Assembly (NCBI GenBank): GCA_947497895.1
Contig: CANMIL010000005.1
Location: 186,001-250,000, forward strand
Direction: 5' to 3'
DNA: 64,000 bases
DNA from: an uncultured Tenacibaculum sp.
GTDB taxonomy: Bacteria; Bacteroidota; Bacteroidia; Flavobacteriales; Flavobacteriaceae
Part shown: one piece after another, positions 1 to 7,850 of the stretch
Layout: the number at the start of each line of letters is the position of its first letter
How positions within the stretch are numbered: the stretch's first letter is position 1
Notes under the pieces: model-generated
The model's input: only the letters and a program-made list of their open reading frames with translations
Told to the model about the DNA's origin: nothing
Database searches by the model: none
Translations under genes and position numbers: made by a program

Positions 1-99
1 AAATAATAACACTGGTTTTTCAAATTGAGCAACTACTTCCCTTAAAATGTATATAGCTTCGCTTTCTAAGGCTCCTACTCTAATTTCTTTCGTATTCAT
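1..99 (-). CDS. cysD: Sulfate adenylyltransferase subunit 2, N-terminal fragment
   Basis: Only the first 33 codons are present; the gene runs off the left edge. The start ATG lies at 99 on the minus strand, 16 bases after the cysH stop. The peptide carries the opening helix typical of CysD (residues around LESEAIYILREV, followed by FEKPVLLF), which precedes the PP-loop ATP-pyrophosphatase core. CysD with CysN activates sulfate to adenosine 5'-phosphosulfate in the cytoplasm. The position directly after cysH on the same strand supports a sulfate assimilation operon that continues outside the window with, presumably, cysN. The call rests on a short stretch but the N-terminal match and context agree. 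Confidence 0.85.
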   Translation of the reverse strand, partial: MNTKEIRVGALESEAIYILREVVAQFEKPVLLF

Positions 100-115
100 C
101 TTCCTAATCTATTTT

Positions 116-739
116 TTAAACATGCAAACCGCACTCTCTGTTATTTTCTACTTTTGTTGGGTCGAAATATTTGAACTCGTTTGAAATATCAAACTCTTCT
201 AAATATTGATCTAATTCTTCATCTGAAAAATTATAAAAAGGACTTACTTTAATCACACCATCCTTACTCTGCGAAACAACATCAATACTGTCTCTAAAAG
301 CTGTTTGTCCTTTTCTTAAATTCGTAAACCAAACATCTGGTTTATGCTCTTGCATAGCTCTTTTAAAAGGCTCTAACTTTACTTGTTCTGTAAACAAAGC
401 ATGGTTAGGGTCATCAACAGTTGGTAATCCAAGAGTTACATTTCTATGAGCTACTGTTTGCTTTGGAACATATAACTGAACGTTTAATTGCAATTTGTGT
501 ATTAATTCTTCAGCGTGTTTATATGTTTGTGGAGTATTATACCCAGTATCACACCAAATAACTTCAATATCATTATTTAATGAAGTAACTAAATGTAGAA
601 TAGCACCTTCATAAGGTCTAAAGTTTGTAGTAACCACAGGTTTTAGAGCTATGTCTAAAGCCCACTGTACAATCTCTTTAGGTGTTTTGTCTTTTAATTG
701 TTCGTTTACTGCTTTTAAATCAATCATTTCTAAACTCAT
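116..739 (-). CDS. cysH: Phosphoadenylyl-sulfate (PAPS/APS) reductase
   Basis: Reduces activated sulfate to sulfite using thioredoxin. The 207-residue protein has the PP-loop-family fold of CysH, the NLRKGQ segment of the substrate pocket near residue 140, and the C-terminal ECGLH motif with the catalytic cysteine at residue 203. The paired-cysteine CC...C motifs that bind an iron-sulfur cluster in APS reductases are absent, so by family knowledge a PAPS-type enzyme is more likely; this is inference. Its ATG overlaps the stop of the upstream DUF2061 gene in an ATGA arrangement, which indicates translational coupling, and cysD follows 16 bases later. Confidence 0.93.
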   Translation of the reverse strand: MSLEMIDLKAVNEQLKDKTPKEIVQWALDIALKPVVTTNFRPYEGAILHLVTSLNNDIEVIWCDTGYNTPQTYKHAEELIHKLQLNVQLYVPKQTVAHRNVTLGLPTVDDPNHALFTEQVKLEPFKRAMQEHKPDVWFTNLRKGQTAFRDSIDVVSQSKDGVIKVSPFYNFSDEELDQYLEEFDISNEFKYFDPTKVENNRECGLHV

Positions 740-990
740 TTTTTACCCCATTTTATACTATTCCAAACTCTTTCGTGAAAAAAATATAAGAGCATTTTTG
801 TTACTAATTCTATTCCACCTATAGATAAGGCTGTTTTTACTTGTCCTGTAATTATCCAAGAAATTAGAATGGTGTCAAGAGTTCCAACGGCTCTCCAACT
901 AATTGATTTTACTACACTTCTAATTGGTTTCTCGGATTCCTTATCTACCCTGTAATTTGTTTTATTTTCTAATACTTGTTCTACAATCAT
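736..990 (-). CDS. DUF2061 small membrane protein
   Basis: An 84-residue protein of the DUF2061 family. After a polar N-terminal 22 residues it shows the family core (SISWRAVGTLDTILISWIITG) and a second hydrophobic segment around residues 55-70, so two membrane spans are likely. The family is found beside cys genes in Bacteroidota and its biochemical role is not established; a part in sulfate or sulfite handling is suggested only by context. It is the first gene of the cys operon after the promoter at about 1038-1067, and it overlaps cysH by four bases. Confidence 0.85.
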   Translation of the reverse strand: MIVEQVLENKTNYRVDKESEKPIRSVVKSISWRAVGTLDTILISWIITGQVKTALSIGGIELVTKMLLYFFHERVWNSIKWGKK

Positions 991-1027
991 TTTTAAAATA
1001 CCTTTTACCCTATCGGATTAGTAGGTT

Positions 1028-1067
1028 TTAGAGTTGACAAATATACAGACTCTAATTTAATATGAAA
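1028..1067 (-). promoter_or_regulatory. Promoter and candidate operator of the cys operon
   Basis: On the minus strand a TATATTTG element (1038-1045) fits the Bacteroidota -7 consensus TAnnTTTG, with a TTTC at 1064-1067 near the expected -33 position. The -7 box sits inside an inverted repeat, TTAGAGT (1028-1034) and ACTCTAA (1049-1055), which is a plausible operator for the Rrf2 regulator encoded immediately upstream. The elements are seen directly; regulator binding is inference. Confidence 0.5.
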
Positions 1068-1111
1068 GAAAAAATTAAAAAATTAACAATTCGATAAGAT
1101 TTGAATGACCA

Positions 1112-1519
1112 CTATACCAAATCGGCTAAGGTCGTATTTCGAAGAACATTCAAGGTATTATCACGTACCTGAATCATTAATTTATGCACAGAACACGCCT
1201 CTTCGTCTGGACAATCATCACATTTTTCATAAAAGTTTAAACTTACGCATGGCACCATGGCAATTGGACCTTCCAAAGTTCGGATCACCTCTGTCATTTT
1301 CACCTCTTCAGCTTCTTTCAACATATAATAACCTCCACCCTTTCCTTTTTTTGCTCCTAAAACGCCCGCTTTCCTTAAGGTAAGCAGAATGCTTTCTAAA
1401 AACTTATGAGAAATATTTTCTTTTTCAGATATAGTAGCTATCTGAACTTTAGTTCCTTTTTCTTGCCTAGCAATAAAAGTAAGCGCCTTAATTCCGTATT
1501 TAGTTTTCTTTGAAAGCAT
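1112..1519 (-). CDS. Rrf2 family transcriptional regulator
   Basis: A 135-residue Rrf2 protein. Residues 1-60 form the winged helix-turn-helix (MLSKKTKYGIKAL start, HKFLESIL recognition region, KGKGGGY wing). Residues 91-109 hold four cysteines (PC, CDDC, AC), the area where IscR, NsrR and CymR relatives bind a cluster or sense sulfur state. Lying 121 bases upstream of the cys operon on the same strand, it is the natural candidate to control sulfate assimilation, as CymR-type regulators do. A TATATTTG -7 box at 1524-1531 lies so close to the ATG that the transcript may be nearly leaderless. Family certain; regulon inferred. Confidence 0.9.
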   Translation of the reverse strand: MLSKKTKYGIKALTFIARQEKGTKVQIATISEKENISHKFLESILLTLRKAGVLGAKKGKGGGYYMLKEAEEVKMTEVIRTLEGPIAMVPCVSLNFYEKCDDCPDEEACSVHKLMIQVRDNTLNVLRNTTLADLV

Positions 1520-1726
1520 ACTACAAATATAGAATTTTTACGCTTTCTACTAATTAAGGTGATTCTGTTTTGTTAATTAAAAAGGTTCATGGTTACTTCA
1601 AACTTCATTTTATCAAATAGTTCTTTTTAACTTTCACTCTTTGTTATCAGAAGAATTAATTTCTAACTTGCGCAAATCTTCCTAGTCAAAAGGATATTAT
1701 TAAAACCAATTCACTACACAATTTCA

Positions 1727-2698
1727 ATGATCGAGCAAACAATAAATATTGAAAAAACAAAATCAATAGCTAACAAAGAAGCCATTATAGTAGTAGTTGG
1801 TTTTTTAGGGACTGGAAAAACAACTTTGTTAAAGCATTTGATAAATAATTATTTAAATGAAGGATGGAATCCGTATTTAATTTTAAATGATTACGAAAAT
1901 GCTCATCTCGATGTTCAACAGTTCAAAGAACAAATAGATTCCAATTGGATAAAAGCTTTAAGCGGTAGTTGTATTTGTTGCAGCGGAATTCATGTACTTC
2001 GTGATTTTGTTAACAATATTCCTGCTAGAAAAAATGGAATTACTCTAGTTGAAGCTAATGGAACAACCGATGCATGTGCCCTTTCAGAGTTTTTAGGAGT
2101 TGGTATTGAAGATCGTTTTCTGCCCCCTATTCAAATATCTGTTGTTGATACAAAAAACTGGCAAAATCGAGGTGAAAACAACGAACTAGAACGAAACCAA
2201 ATTCAAGTTTCATCTTTAATTGCTTTAACTCATACCGAAAATACTTCTTTAGAACGACAAACTGTGGTTACAAATGAACTACAAGAAATCAATCCGAAAG
2301 CGAAAATTATCTTAGTTGACGATATTGATGTTACAAAATTACCAGAGCTAACTCCTGCGAATACCACCCCTGAGAAAATGGATCATCATAAAGCACATTG
2401 GGCTTCTTGTTCTGTTGACTTACCTCAGTTACCGAATATCGATTGTATTCATGCCATTTGTAAACAAATCCCTAAAAGCATTTTACGTGTGAAAGGATGT
2501 ACGCAAATTGAAGGAGAGAATACCTATACTTATTTTGAGAGAACTCCTAGTGGAGAAGCCTATATTAGACCTTTTAATGGCATTCCTCCAATGGGATCAA
2601 AACTTTTAACTGTTGGGCTTGGTAGTGAAGTTTCATTACTTCAAAACATTGTTGCTTCAAGTATTTCTAACAGTCATAACCAATTATCACATAAATAA
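1727..2698 (+). CDS. CobW/COG0523 family GTP-binding metallochaperone
   Basis: A 323-residue G3E-type GTPase. Residues 21-35 contain the Walker A loop GFLGTGKTTLL, and residues near 80-86 contain the CXCC motif (GSCICC) that binds zinc or another metal in this family. A SVVDTKNW segment corresponds to Walker B, and a C-terminal CobW_C-like domain starts near residue 230. COG0523 proteins deliver metals to client enzymes; the client cannot be told from sequence, and no nearby gene is an obvious target. Spacing to the Crp-type gene downstream is 134 bases, so co-transcription is uncertain. Confidence 0.88.
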   Translation: MIEQTINIEKTKSIANKEAIIVVVGFLGTGKTTLLKHLINNYLNEGWNPYLILNDYENAHLDVQQFKEQIDSNWIKALSGSCICCSGIHVLRDFVNNIPARKNGITLVEANGTTDACALSEFLGVGIEDRFLPPIQISVVDTKNWQNRGENNELERNQIQVSSLIALTHTENTSLERQTVVTNELQEINPKAKIILVDDIDVTKLPELTPANTTPEKMDHHKAHWASCSVDLPQLPNIDCIHAICKQIPKSILRVKGCTQIEGENTYTYFERTPSGEAYIRPFNGIPPMGSKLLTVGLGSEVSLLQNIVASSISNSHNQLSHK

Positions 2699-2832
2699 AA
2701 TACGTTAGTTGCTTTTGTATTAAACTGCTTTTTATTCATTAAACTTTTAACAAGTACTTAGATAATTTTAACACTAAACAATATCTCTTAATTAAGACTT
2801 TGCTTAAGTTTATCGGTTCAACCTACCAAACA

Positions 2833-3402
2833 ATGAATGAACTTATAGACTATATCGAATCAAGAACTGCTATTCAGCCTTTAGAAATTGAATTGGTTAA
2901 AAAACATTTTGTTATTGAAAACGTTTCTGCCAATCAGATTTTATCTGAAGCAGGAAAAGTAGAACGTTATATTTACTTTATTATTGATGGTATTGTAAAA
3001 GGATATCAAAATATTGATGGAAAAATTATCATTCAGCATCTTGTAAATGAACAGGATTTTTTCACTTCGCTCGATAGTTTCATGAACGAAACACCTTCCT
3101 TAGATTATTACGAAACCATTACCGATTGTAAGCTTTTGAAGCTATCAAAAGTTGATTATGATTTTCTACAAAATGAAACTACCTTTTGGGAAACATTTGT
3201 TAAGAATGTTACGAGTGAACATTTAAACTGCAAACTAAATCGTGTTCGAGATTTTCAAACTTTAACAGCTAAAGAACGATATGTAAAATTTGTTGATGAT
3301 AATCCTAAACTAGCGTTAAACGTTTCAATTGATAATATTGCCTCCTTTTTAGGAATGGAACCTCAATCTTTAAGCCGAATAAGAAAACAACTTACCATTT
3401 AA
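2833..3402 (+). CDS. Crp/Fnr family transcriptional regulator
   Basis: Starting at the ATG at 2833 gives 189 residues; an in-frame TTG at 2800 is less likely. Residues 10-115 form a cyclic-nucleotide-binding-like beta-roll (GKVERYIYFIIDGIVKGY), followed by the long dimer helix and a compact C-terminal helix-turn-helix (IASFLGMEPQSLSRIRKQL). This short form, ending just after the recognition helix, is the common Bacteroidota type. The FNR cysteines for a [4Fe-4S] cluster are absent, and ligand and targets are unknown. Confidence 0.9.
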   Translation: MNELIDYIESRTAIQPLEIELVKKHFVIENVSANQILSEAGKVERYIYFIIDGIVKGYQNIDGKIIIQHLVNEQDFFTSLDSFMNETPSLDYYETITDCKLLKLSKVDYDFLQNETTFWETFVKNVTSEHLNCKLNRVRDFQTLTAKERYVKFVDDNPKLALNVSIDNIASFLGMEPQSLSRIRKQLTI

Positions 3403-3426
3403 ATTGTATGTTCCTTTAGAGAAAAT

Positions 3427-3461
3427 AACAAGAGTCTTAAAATAAATTTAAGACTCTTGTT
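3427..3461. terminator. Bidirectional intrinsic terminator
   Basis: A perfect 15-bp stem (AACAAGAGTCTTAAA and its complement) with a 5-base loop lies between the convergent Crp-type and sulfatase genes. T-rich flanks on both strands suggest it ends transcription from both sides. Confidence 0.8.
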
Positions 3462-3483
3462 TCACTCTTAATATATGTGTTCT

Positions 3484-5490
3484 TTAATTTTTTATAAACT
3501 TTTCTTTCTTTAATCCATCAACAACAATAAAATACACCCCTGGTTTCAGACCAGATACATCCAACGAATTTATTTCCTCTTCCTTTGTATAATTCAAAAC
3601 ACTGAGTCCTTTAAAATTAAATATCTCAATATTTCGTTGTGGATGATAAAAATTAATGCGTTTACTAACAGGTGAGGGATATAAAATTCTTTTATGCTTC
3701 TTTTTTCCATTGTCGTCATATCCATGACCACACTCACTCTTTTCCAAGTCTTTTATCACTTCTTCTGGTGATAATTCTCGTTTCTCATTTTTCTTATCAC
3801 CAGCTCGAGAGCTTTGAGGTTGTGGAACTGTTGCATGCAAAGCATCAATATGTGTGTATTTTGGAGTACTATTACTCGGTATCCACTGTAATTCGATAAA
3901 AGGATCATTTGTCCTATCTAAATGATCAACAAGCTTTTGATGAAGATCGTCAATTATCTCGTCATACCCCATTCCTCTATAAATAGGATTCATTTCGTAA
4001 GGATCATTTGTTTTATCATATAAAACCATTTTGTCCTCTTCTCTAATATGATCAAGATCTCTGAAGTTTCTCCAACTACTATTCGCTAATACATACGTGT
4101 ATTTATCACTATAAATTGATCTCCACGCCCTATCAGTTCCACCTGCACTTCCTTGATCGAAAGAACAAAAGGCATACTCAGGAAGCGTATCTTCATCTCC
4201 TTTTAAAGATTTTGAATAGTCAAATCCATCCATATATCTTGGAACATTAATATCTGCCAATCCTAATATTGTTGGTACAATATCAATCGATGACATTGGG
4301 CTTTTTTCTGTTTTCGCACTAACCTTATTTGGATATGATATCAATATAGGAACTCCTACAGATTCTTCATACCATACTCCTTTAGTCATACGCCCATGTG
4401 AACCCAACAATTCTCCATGATCCGATGTAAAAACAATAATGGTATTATCAAAAAGATTATTCTCTTTTAAATGTTTTAAAATTCTAAAAAACTCATAATC
4501 GATAGAACTCACAGCTCCATAATAACCTGGAAACGTTGGCCAAACTGCGTCTTGTTCACCAGTCTTTTTTACCGTTATTTTGGTTGCATTCGGTCTTTTT
4601 GGAAGTTCCTTTGGATTTGGGTATTTATCTTCCCACTTTTTAGGAGCAGCATATCCATATCCATATTTTATTTCACCTTCTCTTGTTCTTTTCCCCGGCT
4701 GATATCTATCTTCATACCCTGGTCCACCAGCAGTATGAGGAGGTCCATAAGAAACTACTGCACAAAAAGGTTTGTTGCTATTGTTTTGTTGGCGGTTTCC
4801 TATAAAATCAATAAGCTTAGTTGTTAACCAAGTTGGACTCCATTGCGAAGTTGTTATTGGATTTTGAGCATCATCTACATAATACTGCTGTTTATTAGGT
4901 CTGATATTTTTTGATATTATCCACTTGTCAAAACCATGTCTTCTTGAAGGTGGTACATATCCTTCTGGCGCTCCTGCTTCATCCAAATGCCATTTTCCCA
5001 AGTAAGCAGTCCTATAACCATTGCGCTTGGTTATATCTCCTAAAGTATTCGATTCTGTAGAAAGACGAACCTTGTTTCCATATACGCCATTTGTAATGTT
5101 GTACTGACCTGTTAAAATATTTGCTCTATTAGGTCCACAAATAGGACGGTTTACAATTCCATTACTGAAGAATACGGCATCTTCACGTTTATATTTGTTC
5201 AACTTTGGTGTTCTTACGGGATCCCCATCTCTAAGAAACCCTAACGATTGTCTTCTCCACTGATCCGAAATCACCAAAATAATGTTCGGTTTCCGTTGTT
5301 GCGTTGAGTTCTTTTCAATAAAAGAAGCTTCTGAAGTTAAGTAATTCTCGTGGTTAGCGTTTGTTTCGAAATTTTTCACTTGAACATAAGACACATCCGA
5401 CTCATCTAGATGCGAAACATTCATTGAGTTTTGAGAATGTAAAGTGAAAATTGAATAAAAAAACAGCAAATTAACTATGAAATTTTTCAT
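3484..5490 (-). CDS. Secreted sulfatase with type IX secretion sorting tail
   Basis: A 668-residue arylsulfatase-family hydrolase. It begins with a signal peptide (to about residue 20). The sulfatase core starts at residue 69 (NIILVISDQWRR), with the CxPxR signature CGPNR at 118-122; C118 would be oxidised to formylglycine. A second metal site is visible as TSDHGELLGSHG. The last ~75 residues have the pattern of a type A type IX secretion sorting domain (GLKPGVYFIVV, then a basic KKEKFIKN end). It probably removes sulfate from algal or animal polysaccharide outside the cell. Exact substrate is unknown. A formylglycine-generating enzyme is not recognisable in the window: GldK has the fold but no catalytic cysteine pair. 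Confidence 0.92.
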   Translation of the reverse strand: MKNFIVNLLFFYSIFTLHSQNSMNVSHLDESDVSYVQVKNFETNANHENYLTSEASFIEKNSTQQRKPNIILVISDQWRRQSLGFLRDGDPVRTPKLNKYKREDAVFFSNGIVNRPICGPNRANILTGQYNITNGVYGNKVRLSTESNTLGDITKRNGYRTAYLGKWHLDEAGAPEGYVPPSRRHGFDKWIISKNIRPNKQQYYVDDAQNPITTSQWSPTWLTTKLIDFIGNRQQNNSNKPFCAVVSYGPPHTAGGPGYEDRYQPGKRTREGEIKYGYGYAAPKKWEDKYPNPKELPKRPNATKITVKKTGEQDAVWPTFPGYYGAVSSIDYEFFRILKHLKENNLFDNTIIVFTSDHGELLGSHGRMTKGVWYEESVGVPILISYPNKVSAKTEKSPMSSIDIVPTILGLADINVPRYMDGFDYSKSLKGDEDTLPEYAFCSFDQGSAGGTDRAWRSIYSDKYTYVLANSSWRNFRDLDHIREEDKMVLYDKTNDPYEMNPIYRGMGYDEIIDDLHQKLVDHLDRTNDPFIELQWIPSNSTPKYTHIDALHATVPQPQSSRAGDKKNEKRELSPEEVIKDLEKSECGHGYDDNGKKKHKRILYPSPVSKRINFYHPQRNIEIFNFKGLSVLNYTKEEEINSLDVSGLKPGVYFIVVDGLKKEKFIKN

Positions 5491-5738
5491 GTGTTAAGTT
5501 TTAGGTTATTAATTTGCCGGAGTCTCCCGCGTAAATGTACAATTCTTTTTCTAAAAAAATACAAATAACTATAAAACAGCAATTTAACTCGCAAAAAACT
5601 TAAACTATTTCTATTCTGTTTATCTCCCATTTTTCATAAACCCCATACTAAAAACAGCAAAAAAATGCTTTCTAACAAATGTTATTTTCTTTCTTCCAAA
5701 AGCCTCTGAAATTTGTCATATAAAAAAACAAGAAAAAT

Positions 5739-6743
5739 ATGAACAACGAAATTTCATTAGTAACAGGAGGAAACGGACATTTAGGAAACAACTTGGTAAG
5801 ACTTCTCTTAAAAAACAATATAAAAGTAAGAACTACTGTTCGAAATATTAATAACAAAACTCCTTTTGAAGGTTTAGATTGCGAAGTTGTTCAAGCTGAT
5901 ATCACCGATCGTAATTCTTTGAAAAAAGCCTTCAAAGGCGTAACTAATTTATATGCTGTAGCCGCTAATTTTTCCATGTGGGCAAAAAATCCTAAAGAGG
6001 AGATTTACGATAACAATATGCGAGGTACTCAAAATGTTTTTGACATTGCTAAAGAGTGTGGTATAAAAAATATTGTGTATGTAAGTTCAGTAGCGAGTTT
6101 AGATTTTACAAAAACACCCGCAAGTGTGGAAAATGGTTATAATAAAGACAGAAGAAACTGGTATTACAATTCTAAAAATGATTCTGATAAGCTTGCTTTA
6201 GAGCTAGGTGAAAAATACGGAATAAGAACAGTTCTTATCTTGCCTTCTGCCATGATCGGTTCCGAAGCACATAAACTAAGTTATTCGAACAACTTAGTAC
6301 ATCAAGTTTTAAAAGGTGAAATCCCTGTTGACACAAACATATCTCTTAACTGGATTGATGTAAAAGATGTTGCATTAGGAACTTTTAATGCTATGAAAAG
6401 TGGTAAAAATGGGGAACGATACATACTTTCCAATGAAAGACATACAACATTACAAGAAACGGTTAAGGTAGCTGCAAATCTATTTCCAGAGCTAAACTTA
6501 AAAATCCCCAAAAGAGTTCCTAAATGGTTACTGTATTCTGTAGCAGGTTTAATGGAGTTTAGCAGTAAACTTACTGGGAAAGAACCTCTTTTACAACGTC
6601 ATTACATCGACATGTTCTATGGCCTTAAACAAGATTATAACATCGATAATTCTAGAAGAGATCTCGGTTTTAATCCGAAATCTTCAAAATTAGCTCTTGA
6701 AAACGCTCTCGCTTATTTGAAAAATGATTGGAATATAAATTAA
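5739..6743 (+). CDS. NAD(P)-dependent epimerase/dehydratase (extended SDR)
   Basis: A 334-residue extended short-chain dehydrogenase. The nucleotide-binding glycine motif TGGNGHLG is at residues 9-16, an ASLDFTK-type serine region follows near residue 130, and the catalytic YxxxK is in WYYNSK near residue 145. The overall layout (VTGGNGHLG, PSAMIG, DVKDVALG) resembles the dihydroflavonol-4-reductase/3-beta-HSD-like subgroup. Substrate cannot be assigned. It stands alone, divergent from the sulfatase, and is followed by a strong terminator. Confidence 0.88.
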   Translation: MNNEISLVTGGNGHLGNNLVRLLLKNNIKVRTTVRNINNKTPFEGLDCEVVQADITDRNSLKKAFKGVTNLYAVAANFSMWAKNPKEEIYDNNMRGTQNVFDIAKECGIKNIVYVSSVASLDFTKTPASVENGYNKDRRNWYYNSKNDSDKLALELGEKYGIRTVLILPSAMIGSEAHKLSYSNNLVHQVLKGEIPVDTNISLNWIDVKDVALGTFNAMKSGKNGERYILSNERHTTLQETVKVAANLFPELNLKIPKRVPKWLLYSVAGLMEFSSKLTGKEPLLQRHYIDMFYGLKQDYNIDNSRRDLGFNPKSSKLALENALAYLKNDWNIN

Positions 6744-6750
6744 CCTTTCC

Positions 6751-6792
6751 AAAATCAGAGGTTATGAATACATGAAAATAACCTCTGATTTT
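6751..6792 (+). terminator. Intrinsic terminator after the epimerase gene
   Basis: A 15-bp inverted repeat (AAAATCAGAGGTTAT at 6751-6765, complement at 6778-6792) with a 12-base loop and a T-rich tail lies eight bases after the stop codon. Confidence 0.8.
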
Positions 6793-6853
6793 TATTTCAT
6801 ATATTTTGATTAACTTGATGTTTATAAAATCATTGTGCTAAAACGAGCCTATT

Positions 6854-7756
6854 ATGCTTAAAAACTTTTTTACCTTTCTTTTACTGTTTACTGTAACAAT
6901 TTCGATTAGCCAAGTACTTTATAAAAATCCCGTTTATACAGAAATTAATAAGTCCACTCATACCTATTCTAACCATTTGAACTCACCTTTGAAATTTGAC
7001 TTTTATAAAGCCAAAGCAAATAAACAATTGACTCCTTTAGTTGTCTATGTTCATGGTGGAGGATTTTCAAGTGGTAAAAGAGACGAAAAGGACTTTGTTG
7101 ATTTTGCCAAAAAATTGGCTGAATATGGATATGCTGTCGCTTCGGTATCATACCGACTTACCATGAAAGGAATTGGTTTTGGATGTAATGTTGATTCAGA
7201 TAAAAAAATAGCCGCCATAAACACTGCCTCATACGACGTAAATTTGGCTGTAAATTATATTCTTAAAAAGAATAATCAGTTCAATATTGAATCCAGTAAA
7301 ATTATTCTTGCTGGTTCAAGTGCTGGTGCTGAAACCGTTCTAAACACAGTATATACGTATAAGGATAGTATATTGCCTCCAGACTTTTCTTATGCTGGTG
7401 TTATTGGTATGGCTGGGGCCATTACTTCATTAAATAATATTAATGAAAACACCGCCATTCCGACACAACTTTTTCATGGAACTGGAGATCGTTTAGTTCC
7501 TTATAATATTGCTCCACATCACTATTGCCTACCCAATAAAAATGGTTATTTATTGTTGTTCGGATCTAATCCAATAGCAAAAAGATTATCTGGACTCGGT
7601 GCCGCCTATTATTTATACACAGTAGAAGGTGGTTCTCATGACTGGGCGAGCCTTCCAATTACCCAATGTTTTGATGAAATCATAGATTTTCTATTTAATG
7701 ATATCGTCAAAGCAAAAACCAAACGACAAACAGTTAGAACCATTACTTCAAACTAA
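6854..7756 (+). CDS. Secreted alpha/beta hydrolase (carboxylesterase/lipase type)
   Basis: A 300-residue protein with an N-terminal signal peptide (about residues 1-19). The HGGGF oxyanion-hole motif (VYVHGGGFSSGK near residue 67) and the nucleophile elbow GSSAGAE (near residue 155) are those of the hormone-sensitive-lipase/esterase group. A later GTGDRLVPY carries the acid region and GGSHDW the catalytic histidine. It probably hydrolyses an ester in the periplasm or outside the cell, such as an acetylated or feruloylated glycan; substrate is not known. The gene stands alone. Confidence 0.87.
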   Translation: MLKNFFTFLLLFTVTISISQVLYKNPVYTEINKSTHTYSNHLNSPLKFDFYKAKANKQLTPLVVYVHGGGFSSGKRDEKDFVDFAKKLAEYGYAVASVSYRLTMKGIGFGCNVDSDKKIAAINTASYDVNLAVNYILKKNNQFNIESSKIILAGSSAGAETVLNTVYTYKDSILPPDFSYAGVIGMAGAITSLNNINENTAIPTQLFHGTGDRLVPYNIAPHHYCLPNKNGYLLLFGSNPIAKRLSGLGAAYYLYTVEGGSHDWASLPITQCFDEIIDFLFNDIVKAKTKRQTVRTITSN

Positions 7757-7850
7757 ATAAAAGTGCAACCAGTTTTATGTGAATCTTAACAACTTTCTTA
7801 AACTAGCTTAAGTGTTTTTAATTTTTATTTGATGATCTTTGTTACACATA

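Noticed and set aside
1105..1383. Plus-strand 92-codon open frame opposite the Rrf2 gene
   Set aside because: It is antisense to a clear Rrf2 coding region, low complexity at the end and without any family pattern; a shadow frame.
2800..2832. TTG start adding 11 residues to the Crp/Fnr protein
   Set aside because: The family N-terminus begins at the ATG at 2833, and the added residues match nothing. The same reasoning was used for TTG or GTG starts before ndh, the first serine hydrolase, the EEP protein, DUF983, topA and miaB.
3672..4827. Plus-strand open frames inside the sulfatase gene
   Set aside because: Hydrophobic, Ser/Phe-rich reverse-complement translations of a well-supported sulfatase; typical shadows in AT-rich DNA.
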